Positions 49,941 through 61,639 of a DNA stretch of 64,000 nucleotides are shown piece by piece (the stretch's first letter is position 1; each line of letters begins with the position of its first letter). The stretch is from Anthonomus grandis grandis (taxonomy: Eukaryota; Arthropoda; Insecta; Coleoptera; Curculionidae), in assembly GCF_022605725.1 (NCBI RefSeq), contig NC_065551.1:19468001-19532000 (forward strand), in the 5' to 3' direction. A model generated the notes under the pieces. It made no database searches. It saw only the letters and a program-made list of their open reading frames with translations, and was not told the DNA's origin. The position numbers and the translations under genes are program-made.

Positions 49941-52900
49941 ATGGCTGAAGGTAAGTACAAACCTAAACACTGTCAATCTTACCATAAATTCTGATGACCC
50001 ATTGTTTTAATAAACTAAAATCAATATTTTTTAGCCCTTCAAGACGTGTCTCCCACCTGCCCCAAATCCGAAGACGAAGACTCCGATGGCTGGGACGAGA
50101 TGGAACTCGGGGGCGAGCAAACCACTTGTCTCTTTTGTAATTTGCAATTTCATACCATCGCTGTGGCTTTGGATCATTGTCGGACAGCTCACAATTTTGA
50201 TTTACTAGCACTCAAGAATAAGCATAACATGGACTGTTACTCTTATATAAAAATGATAAATTATATCAGGCTTCAGAAGCCAGAGCCGAAAATGATTCAA
50301 GAGGCTTCTGTTGCACTTTGGGATGATGACTGTTATTTAAAACCAGGAGAGATGGAACCATGGTTGATGTATGGTGAGTATCTCCTCTTTTCAATATTTC
50401 TTACCTTTGATTTTATAGAATCATGATGTTCTATTAAAACAACATTTATAAGACATTAAAAAAATAGTTTTATTGATTTATTACTTATAACACTTACAGG
50501 AAATATCTTAAAACTTGTGTTCTATTCATTTAAACTCACTTTTTATAGTTAGGCTTATTCTTTGGGTACATTAACATTTCCATTGTCCAGCTTATGATCA
50601 TAATTATAAAAGCTCCAGTTAACATATTTAGAACCCATACATCACTGTTTGTTAAGGATTTTATATAACCTAAAACAACATGAGAATATTAATTAATGAA
50701 CCAATTTGTTATCAATCTATTATCTTATACTCACTCATAAGAGGCCCAAAAATTAAAGTAATTGCACCATTCACTACCATATAGACACAGTAAGCGGATT
50801 CAAAAGTGTCAGGGTAATCATCAGATATTACTATAGATTGTGGTGATTGTATAAAACATCTTAAATATCCCATAGCTGCCATTACTATTATCTTGTACAT
50901 CAGGTTGTTGTTAAGCAAAAAAGCTAAAAATAATCACATAATTTTGTAAAAAATAAAATGCTTTCAAAAAGGTTACCTATTCTAAAAACTGAACTTAAAA
51001 TAGAGGAACCAAGAACTAGCATTCTGCTATTAACTGGATAAAAAGCTGACCATACAGAGAGTGTTATCCTGGCAGCAAGGTCAGCCCCAAAAAATGTGCT
51101 AATCATTAAAGCAATTTCTGAAGAATTAAATCCCATAGAGGCCATAACTGGGGAAATTATTGGGATAAATGCTACATCAGCAGTGAACGATAATGACAGA
51201 CCTATAGCCATATTCATGTAACTGGCATTTGTGAAAAGATCCAGGTCTATTGAGTCTAGTAGAGATTTCCTAGAACATTATTATTCAGTGATAAATGATA
51301 TATTTTTTTGAACATACATTACCAAAATGATTTATTATTTCCCCTGCTTCTTCTTTTTGGCTTTGAAGAGGGAGGTCTGTCTCCAACTACCACTGAACTC
51401 TTTCTTCTTCTATATAAAACATCACCCTCATGTAGTTCCATAGTGGATTTTTCTTCACTAAGAAATGGATCATGTGGTGAACTATTCTTTGGTTCTACTG
51501 GGACTAAATTAAGTATCAAAATTGTATATATTTTGTACCTTTTAATGCTTACCACAAAACTGTATGTCATCATTTTCAATTTTTTCTTTCTTTAAATACC
51601 ATTTTACAGGTTGAAAGGTCAAACTGGCAGGAAAGCAAAATCCAGTGAATCCAGCTAGTAGCAATATGGTGCCCCTATATCCATATTGTTCCAAAGTCCA
51701 GTTGGCCACATAAGGCATTACAATATATCCCATTACCAGTAAGGTTTGCGAAAGACTCATCATAAATGCCATTTTTTTGTCAAAATAGGTGTTAATTGCT
51801 GAGTAAGCGGCGGGAAGTAGGAGCCCAAAACCTACACCTAAAGTGGAATAAGAAAAACGACAAGTTTCAACAACAAAAGTCTAAAAATAATATTATTATT
51901 AAGGTTGAGAATAGGTTACATGTGTTTCACCCCCATCATCAGACCTAAATAAAAATAATAGTACTACAAACTATTTAAATTCACATACAGTAGTGGCAGA
52001 AAGTAGAGCAACTTCTTTATTTTAAACACATCTATTTTATTTAGTAAGAAAATACAATCATATTGGAAATATAATACCAATAAGATCTAAGCATTATAAA
52101 TCTATCAACAACTTAACTTAATATTCTTTGTTTATATTTTTTATGTACAAAAATTAATTCTGGGGCGGAAAAAAGTAGAGCAACTTTTTAAGAATTGATG
52201 TTTTTCTTTTAGTAAAAACTGAAATACAATTACAATTTTAGTATTTTGTAAAATATCCATCATTTTTGATAACTTCCTCACAACGGTGGCGCATAGATTG
52301 CAGTAACCTAGAAATTATTACTGGGTCCATATTAATCCAAGCTTCGTGTAATGCATTGAACAATTCATCCTTATTTTTGTAAGTTCTCCCCCTTATTTTC
52401 CTATCCAAAATTTCCCATAGGTTCTCGATGGGATTTAAATCTGGTGATTGACTTGGCCAGTCCATTACTTGAGTATATTGCTGTCTAAACCAAGCCTTTA
52501 TATATTTAGAAGAATGCTTTGGATCATTGTCAAATGTGCCTAAGGGGCATTTTCTCATCTGCATATGGAACCATTTCATTTTCCAGAATATCTTTGTACA
52601 TAAATCTGTCCATTATCCCATCAATTTTATGAAGTGGCCCCATTCTGAAACCGGAAAAGCAGCCCCACACCATAACTGATCCACCACTATGTTTTACTGT
52701 TGGACAAGTGTATCTGGGATTTAACCTTTGGTTTGCAGGACGTCGAACATATGCTATTTCATCACTTTGAAACAAATTAAACTTTGATTCGTCACTGAAT
52801 ATTATCTTTTTCCAGTCATTAATTGTCCAGTGCAAATGAGATCGAGCAAAAGGAAGACGGGATCGTCTGTTTTTTGCAGATAATAAGGGCTTTTTTGCTG

Positions 52901-55900
52901 GACGTCTTGCAAATAATTTGGCCTCGCATAATCTACTTCTTATTGTCCTTGAAGATACCTGAACGCCTAATTCTTCTGATAAACGCTGCTTTATTTTACT
53001 TGAACCCAAAAATGGATCACTCTGTGAGATATTTTCAAAATTTGTTTATCTTGATATTTATCTTATCTATTAACTTTGGTTTTAATGCAACCGGTAAACA
53101 GCTGGAATTAAACTAATATTATTTGATTTGTAAGTTCTAAGAAAAATGTTGCTCTACTGTATGTGATAAAAAGTACCTGATCAACAGATTCCTACAGATA
53201 GATTTCAGATACTAAGGCATTCTATCATAATCTAAACAAAAAACCAAACAAGTAAAATAAAAAACAAGAAAGTCAAAATAATTAGCCAGACCCGGGACTG
53301 AACCTACAACCTGGAAAATCAGTGCGAATCGGTTGGGAAGTGTACACTCCCTCAAATGGAACATGCTGTAGAAATTAAAACATACATATGGAAAATTTGC
53401 CTTATTTAATCATGTAGATTTTATCAATGTAGATTAAATCCACCTCAAAATTGAAAAAGTCTTTTCCATAGACCAAGACAGGGCTGCTGTTTGTCCTAGT
53501 GATCTCTAACACCAAAAGAAACAGTTTAACACCTTTTTTACACCAGAGCAATAACGTTGTTAGTAAAAGCAGATTAGGTGTCAGTAATTACGGAGTCTCT
53601 AAAATTCCCCACCAAGCTTATATACTCGTATATATATATTATATCTTTTATTTAGTCAAAAAACTAATACAAGTTATACAACAAGGTTAATAATAATTAC
53701 TATATTATATTTTTAAAAAAGAATTGAATAACTAACAAATACTATACAAACGACACAAACCAGACAATACATGAAAATTTTTTTAGAAATAGGTGGTTTA
53801 TTATACTAAATTTATGATTAAATGATCAAGCCGTTTTAAAAAACTTTATACTTTCAATTGTTTTGATTTCTATTGGCAACATATTGTATTTGTTTAGACC
53901 ATTAAAAAATAATGAATTTTGAGCATGTTCTTGAGAAACTCTAGGTATATAAAAATTATTTCTCGATTGCATGTTATGATCATGTATTTTGGCAGAGAAT
54001 GTGACTTTTCTCAAGGGATACTGTGGAGCATGTTCAATTTTAATCTTATGGACAAATGGACAAATGTCAGCGTATTGAGTAGAAGATGCTCTCTGACTGG
54101 TAACCATTCTAAGGCCTGTAACATATCTTTTATTTGGGTCAATCTTGGTTTAGCTAGTATTATAAGCATGGTCTATTGTGTGTACTTTTGCTTTCATAAA
54201 AAACATTTTATCAGATTGATCCATATAAAGTTTTGTCCTTTACCCTAAGAATGCTTTTCCTTAGAGTGCTGGTTGTTTTGAAAAAAATTGTTAAATTGAT
54301 ATTTAAAAAAAATGTAGCCTTTGATATACCTTGAAAGAAATACATCTAAAATTCCTAGTCTCTTTTTGTGCCGTGTATTGCATGAGAATCTGTATTTATT
54401 GCCAAATTTATTATAAATATTATTTAAGGTAAAACCAATGTATTTAATTGTGTTAAAGTCTTTAAAAAATCTAGTTTCTGATACAGGTAAATTGAACAGC
54501 TTGTAAAATAGGGAATTGAAGGCTGAACATTTATGGGAATAGCGGAGGTTGGAAGAGAACTCTATAATATTGACAGTGGCTGAAGACTATGGATTTGAAA
54601 TTCAAGTTTGTACAAAACTTTTTGCCAACAAAAACTAGTTTTATAAGAAGGTATAAAAATCCAACTGAATACATTGAAAATAATCCTCCAAACAAAATAA
54701 ATTATTCCGTTGTGCATACTTAGAGGTTTGCGTAGAAACAAACTATTTAAATAGACACTATTTCTTGACAAGAATGCCTATACCATGTTTTCTTCAAAAA
54801 TCTGACTTAAAGTTTAATGATAATTCTATTTTATTAATGTGTGGTGAATTTAACTGCTCTACTACAAAATTGGTTAAAGTAATAAAATATGTATTTGAAT
54901 CCTTATAACATAAATCAGGCATATTCCAGTTTGCTTTTAAATTTATCATATCATAATTTGATGCAATTTATTACTGTATTTAATTGCGACAATAAACCTT
55001 TTGATCTAGTTTTCTATAACAAATTAAATGTGTCAAATATTTCTCAAGGTCAGTAGATCAGAACTAATGGCATTTAACAAATATTTGACAAAAAGTCATT
55101 GACAATCATTTTTTGCCAATAAGAGTTGTTAAAGAAAAAATAAAATTCATAAAAAGTGGAGTACATACAAAAACAAAAATGACTATATGTAAATTATTAC
55201 AGGCATAGTCAAAAAAATTATTTTGAGTTTGCTTTTAAAATTTATGTTATGTCTGTGAAGGGAGTTTTGCCTCTATCAAATAATGAAGTGTGGATGAAAT
55301 TGATGAAATTTTTATGAAATCTTTTGAGAGTATAGAGAAAATATAGAGGTGAAAAAGGGGGCTGTTGGCATTTCACTCATATTTTTTTGAAGAACATTGC
55401 AAGTTTATTTACTGAACCCTGAACTTCTATCTAAATATAATTATTCTTTACATTTTTAAGAGTTTCTTATACAAAAAATGAAAAATGCTATGGTTGTCTC
55501 AATACCCAAGGGGAGAACAAAAAGGGATGTCATTAACTATAGACCAATTAGAATTTTTTTTAAAGTAGCAAAACTTTTTGAAAAGTTTGGGTCTATGAAT
55601 GTTTTTTTAATTTGTGAAAAAATAACCAATAATAACCAATAAAACAATAAGTTATACACCATATAATACAGTGGTGGCCAAAAGTATGGAAACTTTTTTA
55701 ATTTATATTTTTTTTTAAGAAACCAGGAACTATAATAAAGTTACCCATATTGTGATAAAGTATATATAATATATTACCTAACTTAACATATTAATTTGAA
55801 ATTAAACGTATTATAAAAAGAAAATGAAATAAAATTAATATTTTCTTGGCCAAAAGTTTGGAAACTGAAGAAAGTTATTTATATAAATTACATCTAAATC

Positions 55901-58900
55901 AAAATCTGCTAATATTTTGTGGCATATCGCTCCGAATTTATTACTTATCTACATCTTCGTGGCATAGAATCGACAAGTCTTGCACAGTCTTCACTGGAAA
56001 TGGCAGCCCACTCAGTTTGCAGTATTTCCCACAGTTGAGCCTTCTTTGAATCTTCCTGTCCAAATGATCCCATAAATTCTCTATGGGATTCATATCTAGG
56101 CACTGTGAAGGCCAATCCATTAAAGCAATGCTCTGTTCATTTAACCAGTTTTTCACAAATTGGGACTTGTGTTTAGGGTCGTTGTCTTGCTGAAACAACC
56201 ATCTCAATGGCATTCCCTCCTCAGCATAAGGCAACGTGTTGTTCTCCAATATGTCTTTGTATAGAAAACGGTCCATTATTCCATCAATTTTAACCAGGGG
56301 GCCAACACCTGATCGGTAGAAACAACCCCACACCATTACGCTTCCACCACCATGTTTTACCGTAGGCATTTGGTATTTGTGGCTGTACCTTGTACCTTTT
56401 GGTCGCCGGGCATAACGTCTCCCGTCACTCCTAAATAATTGAAACTTACTTTCGTCACTAAACAATACAGTATTCCAATTTTGGTGAGACCAGGTAAGAT
56501 GATCTCGTGCAAATTTTAAGTGATCCTTTCTATTTTTCTTTGATATTAGTGGTTTTTTTACAGCAACTCTTCCAAAAAGCCCCACTTCATTTAGCCTTCT
56601 TCTCACCGTGCGAGCAGACACAGAAATCCTGATTTCACTCATTTCTCCAGAAATATCTATAGAAGTTTTCTTTGGGTCGTTCATCAATATTCTTTTCATT
56701 ACCTTCATAGCCCTTTTGGACAACTTTCTTGGTCTTCCTTGCTTGTGGGCTACCGAAACATTTCCTCTCTCTTCAAATTTTGTAATTATTTTTGAAACAG
56801 TGCCTTTTAATATGTTTAAATTTTTACTTATTTCAATTTGTTTATAACCCTTCTGGTATAGTTCAACTATTTTACTTTTTAAATCACTAGATAAGTATTT
56901 ACACTTAGGCATGATGCCTGTCTTCACTCAAACAAAATCGTACCGTTAAACAGCTTGTAGTAAATATTATGATTTTATTAAAGGTTTCCATACATTTGGC
57001 CACAGAGAAATAACTCCTCTTTCATCAAACAACAACATTAATAATAAACAACAATCCCAATAATACTAATAAACAACATTCTTTTGCTTTATCTCCATTG
57101 GAATTTCTTTATTTGCTGATAAGCTGTTTATTTATATTTTTGAGAGTTTTCGCATTGCGATATTTTCTGCATTTTTTGAAAAAGTTTAAAGTTTCCATCC
57201 TTTTGGCCACCACTGTAAGTATAAAGCAAGCTTATAGAAACACACCTACCAGATTGACCCACATAAATTGCTGGACAGTCACTACAATTAAGAGAATAAG
57301 GTGTATTCCAATTAGTTAAAATATCCTTTTTGTCCTTTAGCCTAACAATGATTTTCTTTAGTGTTGGTTGTCTTGAAAAAAATGGTTAAATCGATATTGA
57401 AAAAAAAGTAGACCTTGACATATATCTCCAAAGTAAGAAATACATCTAAAATTTTTAGTCTTTTGGGAGGTGTATAATATTGTATGAGAATTTGTATTTG
57501 TTGGTAAATTCATTTTACAATTTAATTGTGTTAAACTCTTTAAAGAAGAAAGTAGTTTCTGATACAGGTTAATTTAACATCCTGTGAAATAAAGAATTGA
57601 AGGATGAACATTTATGGGAATGAGGAGAGTAGAAAACCATAATATTGTCAGTGGTTGAAACCTTTCTGTAAGATAAAAATGTTCTTTTTGTCAAATTTAA
57701 GTTTGTCATCCTTATGTGTCAATAATAGTTCAAGAAAAGGCAACTTACCAGTATTCTTTCTTTCCAATGTACTTTATGGCAGGGTGTAAAGTGTTACTTA
57801 ATTTTATTATAAGAAATCAGACAATTGCTCGTCATTCCCTGTTTGTATTATAAACATGTCGTGTACATATTTCTTATTGGTTTGTAAGAAGGTTAGAAAA
57901 GCCATTTGACTATTCGTTATTTTAAATTGCTCACTAAAAATTGGTGGCAAACATGAACCCATAATCAACCCAATGTTTTGTCTGTAAATTGAATTATTGA
58001 ATTATTGGTCTAATGCTAAAGTCATTAGGTTAAAGCAACCAAGTCTAGGGTCTAGGGTTTTTTTCATTCTTGTAAAAAACGAGTTGATAGGGTCCGTGTT
58101 GACCATTTGAAAGACATGGGAGTCCAACAAACCATCAACCCTTATTGTAGTCCAATCTCCTAATTATCACAAGGAACCCTTGTCCGCTTTGATAGTGATT
58201 AAGTAGTTGTCATTCAGGTTCTTTTTTAAGCATTTCAGATCGATTGGATTTTAATTAGACTTTTTATTTCTCGAAATAAAAACTATTCAAAAACGTTATT
58301 GTTTGTGCTTTTAAGATATTTTTATTAGCTATGTCTGTGGTCTCTATAATAGTTAAAGCTTCTCCCCACAATAATTATTGTAGGGAGACTGGCAACCTCG
58401 TGTAACCTTTATAGTTCCACCCTTCTGCTAAGTATGGACTTCTACACAACTGTATAATAAAGTTATATTTAATAAAGTTATATTTTAGGTTTAAATTTAG
58501 TAACTTTTCTTCTTGTGGCGTTAATGTTAAAAACGGTTAGATTTAAGAAATGTGCCGTGAATTTGACGTTGCACCTGCTCAAAGAACACTGATAGTCGCA
58601 TTTATTATAGGATCTAAGGGAATTTAACTGTACTGATTTAATTTTAGTCGATTTATCACAGAGTGTCTTAAATTTGGTCTTACCAAATAATACATCTCGT
58701 AAGTGTAAGATTAAAAAATTTTAAAGTGGTATATTTTATGAAATAAAATAAAGGTAAAAAGTCTCAATCAAATCTTAACTCTTACCTTGTAATACTCCAT
58801 AAGTGAATATTAACTGGTTAAGGCTAGTAGCAAATATGGTACCAATGGCACCAATAAAATTAATTACAGAACCCAACATGGAGACAGCCCTTAAGCTATA

Positions 58901-61341
58901 TCTGTTAAGGAGAACACTGGCAATTATTCCTACAAACTTGCATTTAAATTTAGTTTTATCATAAATCAATAATTTATTTACCCATGAAAAAACTGATTGT
59001 ATTGTAAACACTTGATACAAGAGTAATGCCACTTGTGGCATCTTCCCCAGTTTCTATAAAGAAATTGTTGAAAATGGTGCCAAATACTCCTAGAGGAACA
59101 ATGGTGGCAATCTGGAAGGAAAATGTGTGAAATTGTAATTAAATAATGTCGCATTATATACTTACTAAAAAAATTATATTTGCCATAAATTATTGAACAC
59201 ACCGGTTATTTAGTATGAACTTACTTGGATGATAGTTGCCGATATTACGATTACATGACCCCACCCTCCATCGGGGGGTGAGTATTTGTAGCATGTTTTA
59301 ATAGGATTTACGGACATGTTTGATTTTTCATGAGTTTTCTCATCCAATCTTACCTATATTTTCATTATCAGTTCTAAAATGTCAATTGTCCTAATTTAAA
59401 TATATACCTAAAATAAACCAATTAAGATTAGTCTACATTATATTGCATAACTGATTTTTTTATGTCTCAAGGATTTATTTTCAGTTACAAGTCTTGTTAA
59501 GGTCATATTAGGCTGTACAGATAACCATTTTAATATTTTTTAAAGGGATTTTTCCTTAATTATCTTAATTATCTTTTCCTCATGAGTTCCTTTAATTATC
59601 TTTTCTCTCATGAGTTCAAATGTTTTAACTGGAGACTGGATAAAACCTATTTTTTAACCTAAAAATAACACATTTTACTTACCTATTTTTTTTTTGAACC
59701 CGTATAATGTACATCTAATAATATTTTGCCATAACTTGAAAATGTGAAAGTTAATACTGATTTCTAAGGTAAATTACTAAAAGCCAACTGTGGGGTACTT
59801 TAGATAAGATTTTTCTCATATCCGACTAATTATTATTATCCGATATTACAAACTTTTCTTAGCAAATAATTAAGGTGTATAATGATTGGCATTTTATTGA
59901 ATCATTTTAGGCGCTTATGTTTATGAAATTTTATCAGTATGTCTATAGTAAAAATTGATAAAAAAACATTTCTATTGCCAAACAATTTATAAAATTATAA
60001 TTTTTGTTTAGATTTCGATGATTTGGGAAGCGCACCGTCGACACCACACTATGCTATTGACGGGAAAACTCCCATTAGTAATCTAAATTTTGGAGAGTTA
60101 CAAAGACATATACATGATCTTAATTTACAAGTTAGTATTTTGGGTATACGAAACTATAAAGAATACTTTTTTGAGACTCTGGACAACATTATGTATATAT
60201 TTTTTCGTATCTTTTAGTTAAAACAACGCGACATGTTAATAGAAAGCTTCCAAAAAGACATGGAAAAAATGAAACAAGTGACAAGAACACTCGTTGTTGA
60301 CTCGGGGGGCGATTCTATAACCAAAATGAGCCCATCAGACTCTTCTTTAGGGGACAGCGATGGTTACTTTGGTTCTTATTCCCATTTTGGAATTCACCAT
60401 GAAATGTTAAATGTGGGTTTATATATTTCACATAGACACGTCTCAAAACCGATTTTTTTTAGGATAAGGTTAGAACTGAAAGTTATAGGGATGCAATTCT
60501 GAATAACTCCGATAGTTTTAAAGATAAATTCGTGTTGGATGTTGGTTGTGGTACCGGGATTCTATCAATGTTTTGTGCCAAAGCTGGTGCTAGAACTGTA
60601 ATAGGAGTGGATCAGTCTGAAGTTGTGTATAAAGCTATGGATATTGTAAGGTAATAAGGTAGTAATATTGTGATAATTTGTAGGTGATAAATTCGGTTTT
60701 AGGGAGAATTCTTTACAAGACACCATTCAATTGATAAAGGGACAGCTGGAAAAGACAAGTTTGCCAGTGGAAAAGGTGGATATAATAGTTTCAGAGTGGA
60801 TGGGTTATTTTTTACTTTTTGAAGGCATGTTAGACAGTGTGATTTATGCAAGAGATAAATATTTAAATGAAGGTGGGTTACTATTACCCAACAGATGTAC
60901 CATTAGTCTTGTAGGGGTTTGTGATGAAGGTAAGTAATTTTCTTCTTAATAAACATAAAGCAGTGAAAGTTCTTATTTTAGATAGGTATAAGAACTTAAT
61001 AGACTTTTGGGATAACGTTTATGGTTTTTCAATGAAATGCATGAAACCAGAAATATTATTAGAAGCAAATGTGGAAACGGTGCCAAATGATAAACTGATC
61101 ACAGACTCAGTGGTGGTCTCTGAGATCGATATAATGACTTGTACAACAAATGCATGTAATTTTAAGAAAGATTTTACTTTTACCGCTAGAAAAGAGGGTA
61201 AACTGACTGCTATTGCCGGATATTTTGACACTTTCTTTGATTTAACTCAGAAAGTTGAATTTTCAACTGGACCTCAAGTTGATAGAACGCACTGGCAACA
61301 AACCGTTTTTTATTTGGGAAAGACGGTGGAACTACAAGAAG
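49941..61341 (+). CDS. PRMT3: protein arginine N-methyltransferase 3 (PRMT3), 3' end missing
   Basis: Transfers methyl groups from S-adenosylmethionine to protein arginines; in other animals PRMT3 is cytosolic and acts on ribosomal protein S2. Seven exons join in phase: 49941-49950, 50035-50373, 60012-60130, 60218-60412, 60463-60650, 60703-60929, 60982-61341, giving 479 residues (human 531). An acidic N-terminus precedes the C2H2 zinc finger special to PRMT3 (C35, C38, H51, H56). A coiled linker (LKQRDMLIESFQKDMEKM) and the SYSHFGIHHEML block follow. The SAM motif is VLDVGCGTG (244-252), the double-E loop SEWMGYFLLFEGM (E315, E324), and the THW loop sits at 462-464. Exon 1 has only ten coding bases. 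The last seen exon ends in phase 1 (GAAG|GTCAGT); the final exon must lie beyond the pogo-like insertion and the window. Intron 2 (9.6 kb) contains a whole antisense gene. Confidence 0.95.
50469..50482 (-). promoter_or_regulatory. twin poly(A) signals of the SLC16-type gene
   Basis: Two AATAAA hexamers on the minus strand, 55-70 bp after the stop at 50536, and still about 95 bp from PRMT3 exon 2 on the other strand. Confidence 0.6.
50536..59317 (-). CDS. monocarboxylate transporter-like (SLC16 family, MFS), nested in PRMT3 intron 2
   Basis: Membrane carrier for monocarboxylates or related small acids; the substrate cannot be told from sequence. Eight exons join in phase: 59317-59225, 59111-58982, 58929-58786, 51837-51553, 51503-51323, 51269-50977, 50923-50735, 50669-50536, giving 482 residues. 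The start is followed by the family signature SPPDGGWGHVIVI at the head of helix 1 (D16, W19). FNNFFIETGEDATSG and GVGFGLLLPAAYSAINTYFD match the usual loop and helix 4-5 motifs. Residues of about 210-290 form the long basic central loop (KRRSRGNNK). IGLSLSFTADVAFIPIISP opens the second six-helix half. The protein ends MYPKNKPNYKK. The ATG is the first in this frame. Intron 3 (51838-58785) is filled by transposons. The gene is antisense to PRMT3 and fully inside its intron. Confidence 0.9.
51912..51947 (-). ncRNA. hammerhead-like motif with collapsed stem II
   Basis: Minus strand: TAGGT, CTGATGA, TGGGGGT, GAAA, CACATGTA, ACCTA. Stem I (TAGGT/ACCTA) and the core are intact and stem III can form ACA/TGT, but the stem II hairpin is reduced to seven bases. 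Outer parts match the motif at 42034. Confidence 0.4.
51988..53159 (-). mobile_element. Tc1-like DNA transposon (copy 1) in SLC16 intron 3
   Basis: TA-flanked ends: left CAGTAGTGGCAGAAAGTAGA, right (inverted) CAGTAGAGCAACATTTTTC. An inner copy of the left motif, GCGGAAAAAAGTAGAGCAAC, lies about 170 bp inside (52164-52183), an IR/DR-like plan. The right end seems to have lost about 14 bases between the two short AGTAG blocks. It carries a frameshifted transposase. Confidence 0.75.
52238..53035 (-). pseudogene. Tc1-like transposase, DD34E, frameshifted
   Basis: Minus strand: SQSDPFLGSSKIKQRLSEEL (second HTH), FARRPAKKPLLSAKNR, IIFSDESKFNLF (first catalytic Asp), GGSVMVWGCFSG, HKIDGIMDRFMYKDILENEM, then after a frameshift at about 52530-52580 FDNDPKHSS (second Asp) and WPSQSPDLNPIENLWE (catalytic Glu). 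It ends at EEVIKNDGYFTKY. The first DNA-binding domain is missing. All three catalytic residues survive in two frames. Confidence 0.85.
53826..54107 (-). pseudogene. C-terminal end of a non-LTR reverse transcriptase
   Basis: Minus frame with FSAKIHDHNMQSRNNFYIPR and SLFFNGLNKYNMLPIEIK, the usual LINE ORF2 ending (HxxxTRxxxxxxxPR then GxxxYNxLPxEIK). No RT core precedes it. Confidence 0.6.
54235..54590 (-). pseudogene. Penelope-like RT/linker fragment, copy 1
   Basis: Non-coding now, but aligned with 57330-57650 over its whole length: AAATACATCTAAAATT, GTTTCTGATACAGGT, GAACATTTATGGGAAT and other blocks match in order. It therefore derives from the same Penelope-like gene region between RT and nuclease. 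Confidence 0.55.
54790..55620 (+). pseudogene. non-LTR retrotransposon EN/RT remnant
   Basis: Plus-strand blocks: ILLMCGEFNCS (endonuclease, like the GDFN motif, about 54836), HNLMQFITVFNCDNKPFDLV (endonuclease end), and MKNAMVVSIPKGRTKRDVIN then YRPIRIFFKVAKLFEKFGSM (RT entry block, about 55478-55597). Truncated after that by the Tc1 element at 55669. Confidence 0.6.
55669..57215 (-). mobile_element. Tc1-like IR/DR transposon (copy 2) in SLC16 intron 3
   Basis: TA on both sides (55667-55668 and 57216-57217). Outer TIRs of about 27 bp start CAGTGGTGGCCAAAAG on both ends with one mismatch. Inner copies GGCCAAAAGTTTGGAAAC (55848-55865) and, inverted, GGCCAAATGTATGGAAAC (56984-57001) repeat the same motif in direct orientation within each end. 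This is the IR/DR end plan known from Sleeping Beauty-type elements. Good TIRs and a nearly full transposase suggest fairly recent arrival. Confidence 0.9.
55941..56927 (-). pseudogene. Tc1-like transposase, nearly complete, frameshift near the end
   Basis: An open frame of 328 codons. Residues of about 6-110 carry the two helix-turn-helix parts (LYQKGYKQIEISKNLNI; ISVSARTVRRRLNEVG) with a GRPRK AT-hook-like link. Then come VLFSDESKFQLF (first Asp), GGGSVMVWGCFYRSG, IDGIMDRFLYKDILENNTLP, QQDNDPKHKSQF (second Asp) and DMNPIENLWDHLDRK (catalytic Glu); the usual QSPDLNP reads QCLDMNP. After IQRR the true tail (LWEILQTEWAAISSEDCARL, then VDSMPRRCR) continues in another frame and meets a stop, so one indel at about 56045 breaks the end. 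The catalytic domain looks intact. Confidence 0.88.
57218..58480 (-). pseudogene. Penelope-like retroelement RT and GIY-YIG remnant, copy 2
   Basis: Minus-strand blocks: LGLIMGSCLPPIFSEQF (RT, MGSxLSP block, about 57990-57945), KKYVHDMFIIQTGNDEQL (motif C; YVDD has become YVHD), GKLPFLELLLTHKDD (about 57755-57715), then after a decayed linker PYSLNCSDCPAIYVGQSG (about 57300-57245), the start of the GIY-YIG endonuclease. This combination is diagnostic of Penelope-like elements. Many stops; dead. Confidence 0.7.
59318..60011. other. 5' side of the SLC16-type gene inside PRMT3 intron 2
   Basis: AT-rich; should hold the promoter and 5' UTR of the transporter gene. A direct repeat of TTAATTATCTTTTC-like sequence lies at about 59558-59605. 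No clear core promoter element. Confidence 0.4.
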
Positions 61342-61473
61342 GTCAGTATTATGTCAATATTGGAAAATATTTGTATTTTGTCGAGTGATCTTTGTCCATA
61401 TTCTGGGGTTTTGTTTATAAGGCGGAGGTAAAAAAAGGTTTTATTTCTCCATAAAATTCCTATGTTTTTTTGT

Positions 61474-61516
61474 GACGACCGGTTTCGCGATTACAAAACT
61501 TGTCGCATAATCAAGT
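61474..61516 (-). ncRNA. degenerate hammerhead-like motif
   Basis: Minus strand: TTGATTA where CTGATGA is expected, hairpin GCGA-loop-TCGC, GAAA, ACCGGTC. Stem II and the 3' core are good, the 5' core has changed, so it is probably a relic. Confidence 0.35.
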
Positions 61517-61639
61517 CTAAAAATCAAAAAGGGCGGGTAAATGCATTAGGTCCTAATAAGCACGCTCACTTATTATTATAAGAGAACTAAGTTATCTACA
61601 TAAGTTAAAACGAAAATTGTCACATAAGGTAATTGGGGG

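Noticed and set aside
51308..51595. 95-codon plus-strand frame
   Set aside because: Antisense of SLC16 exon 5, whose splice phases and basic loop fit the family.
53282..53345. tRNA-like patch: minus strand GGTTCAGTCCCGGG resembles a B box
   Set aside because: No acceptor stem, A box or foldable anticodon arm could be matched; at most a tRNA-derived SINE scrap.
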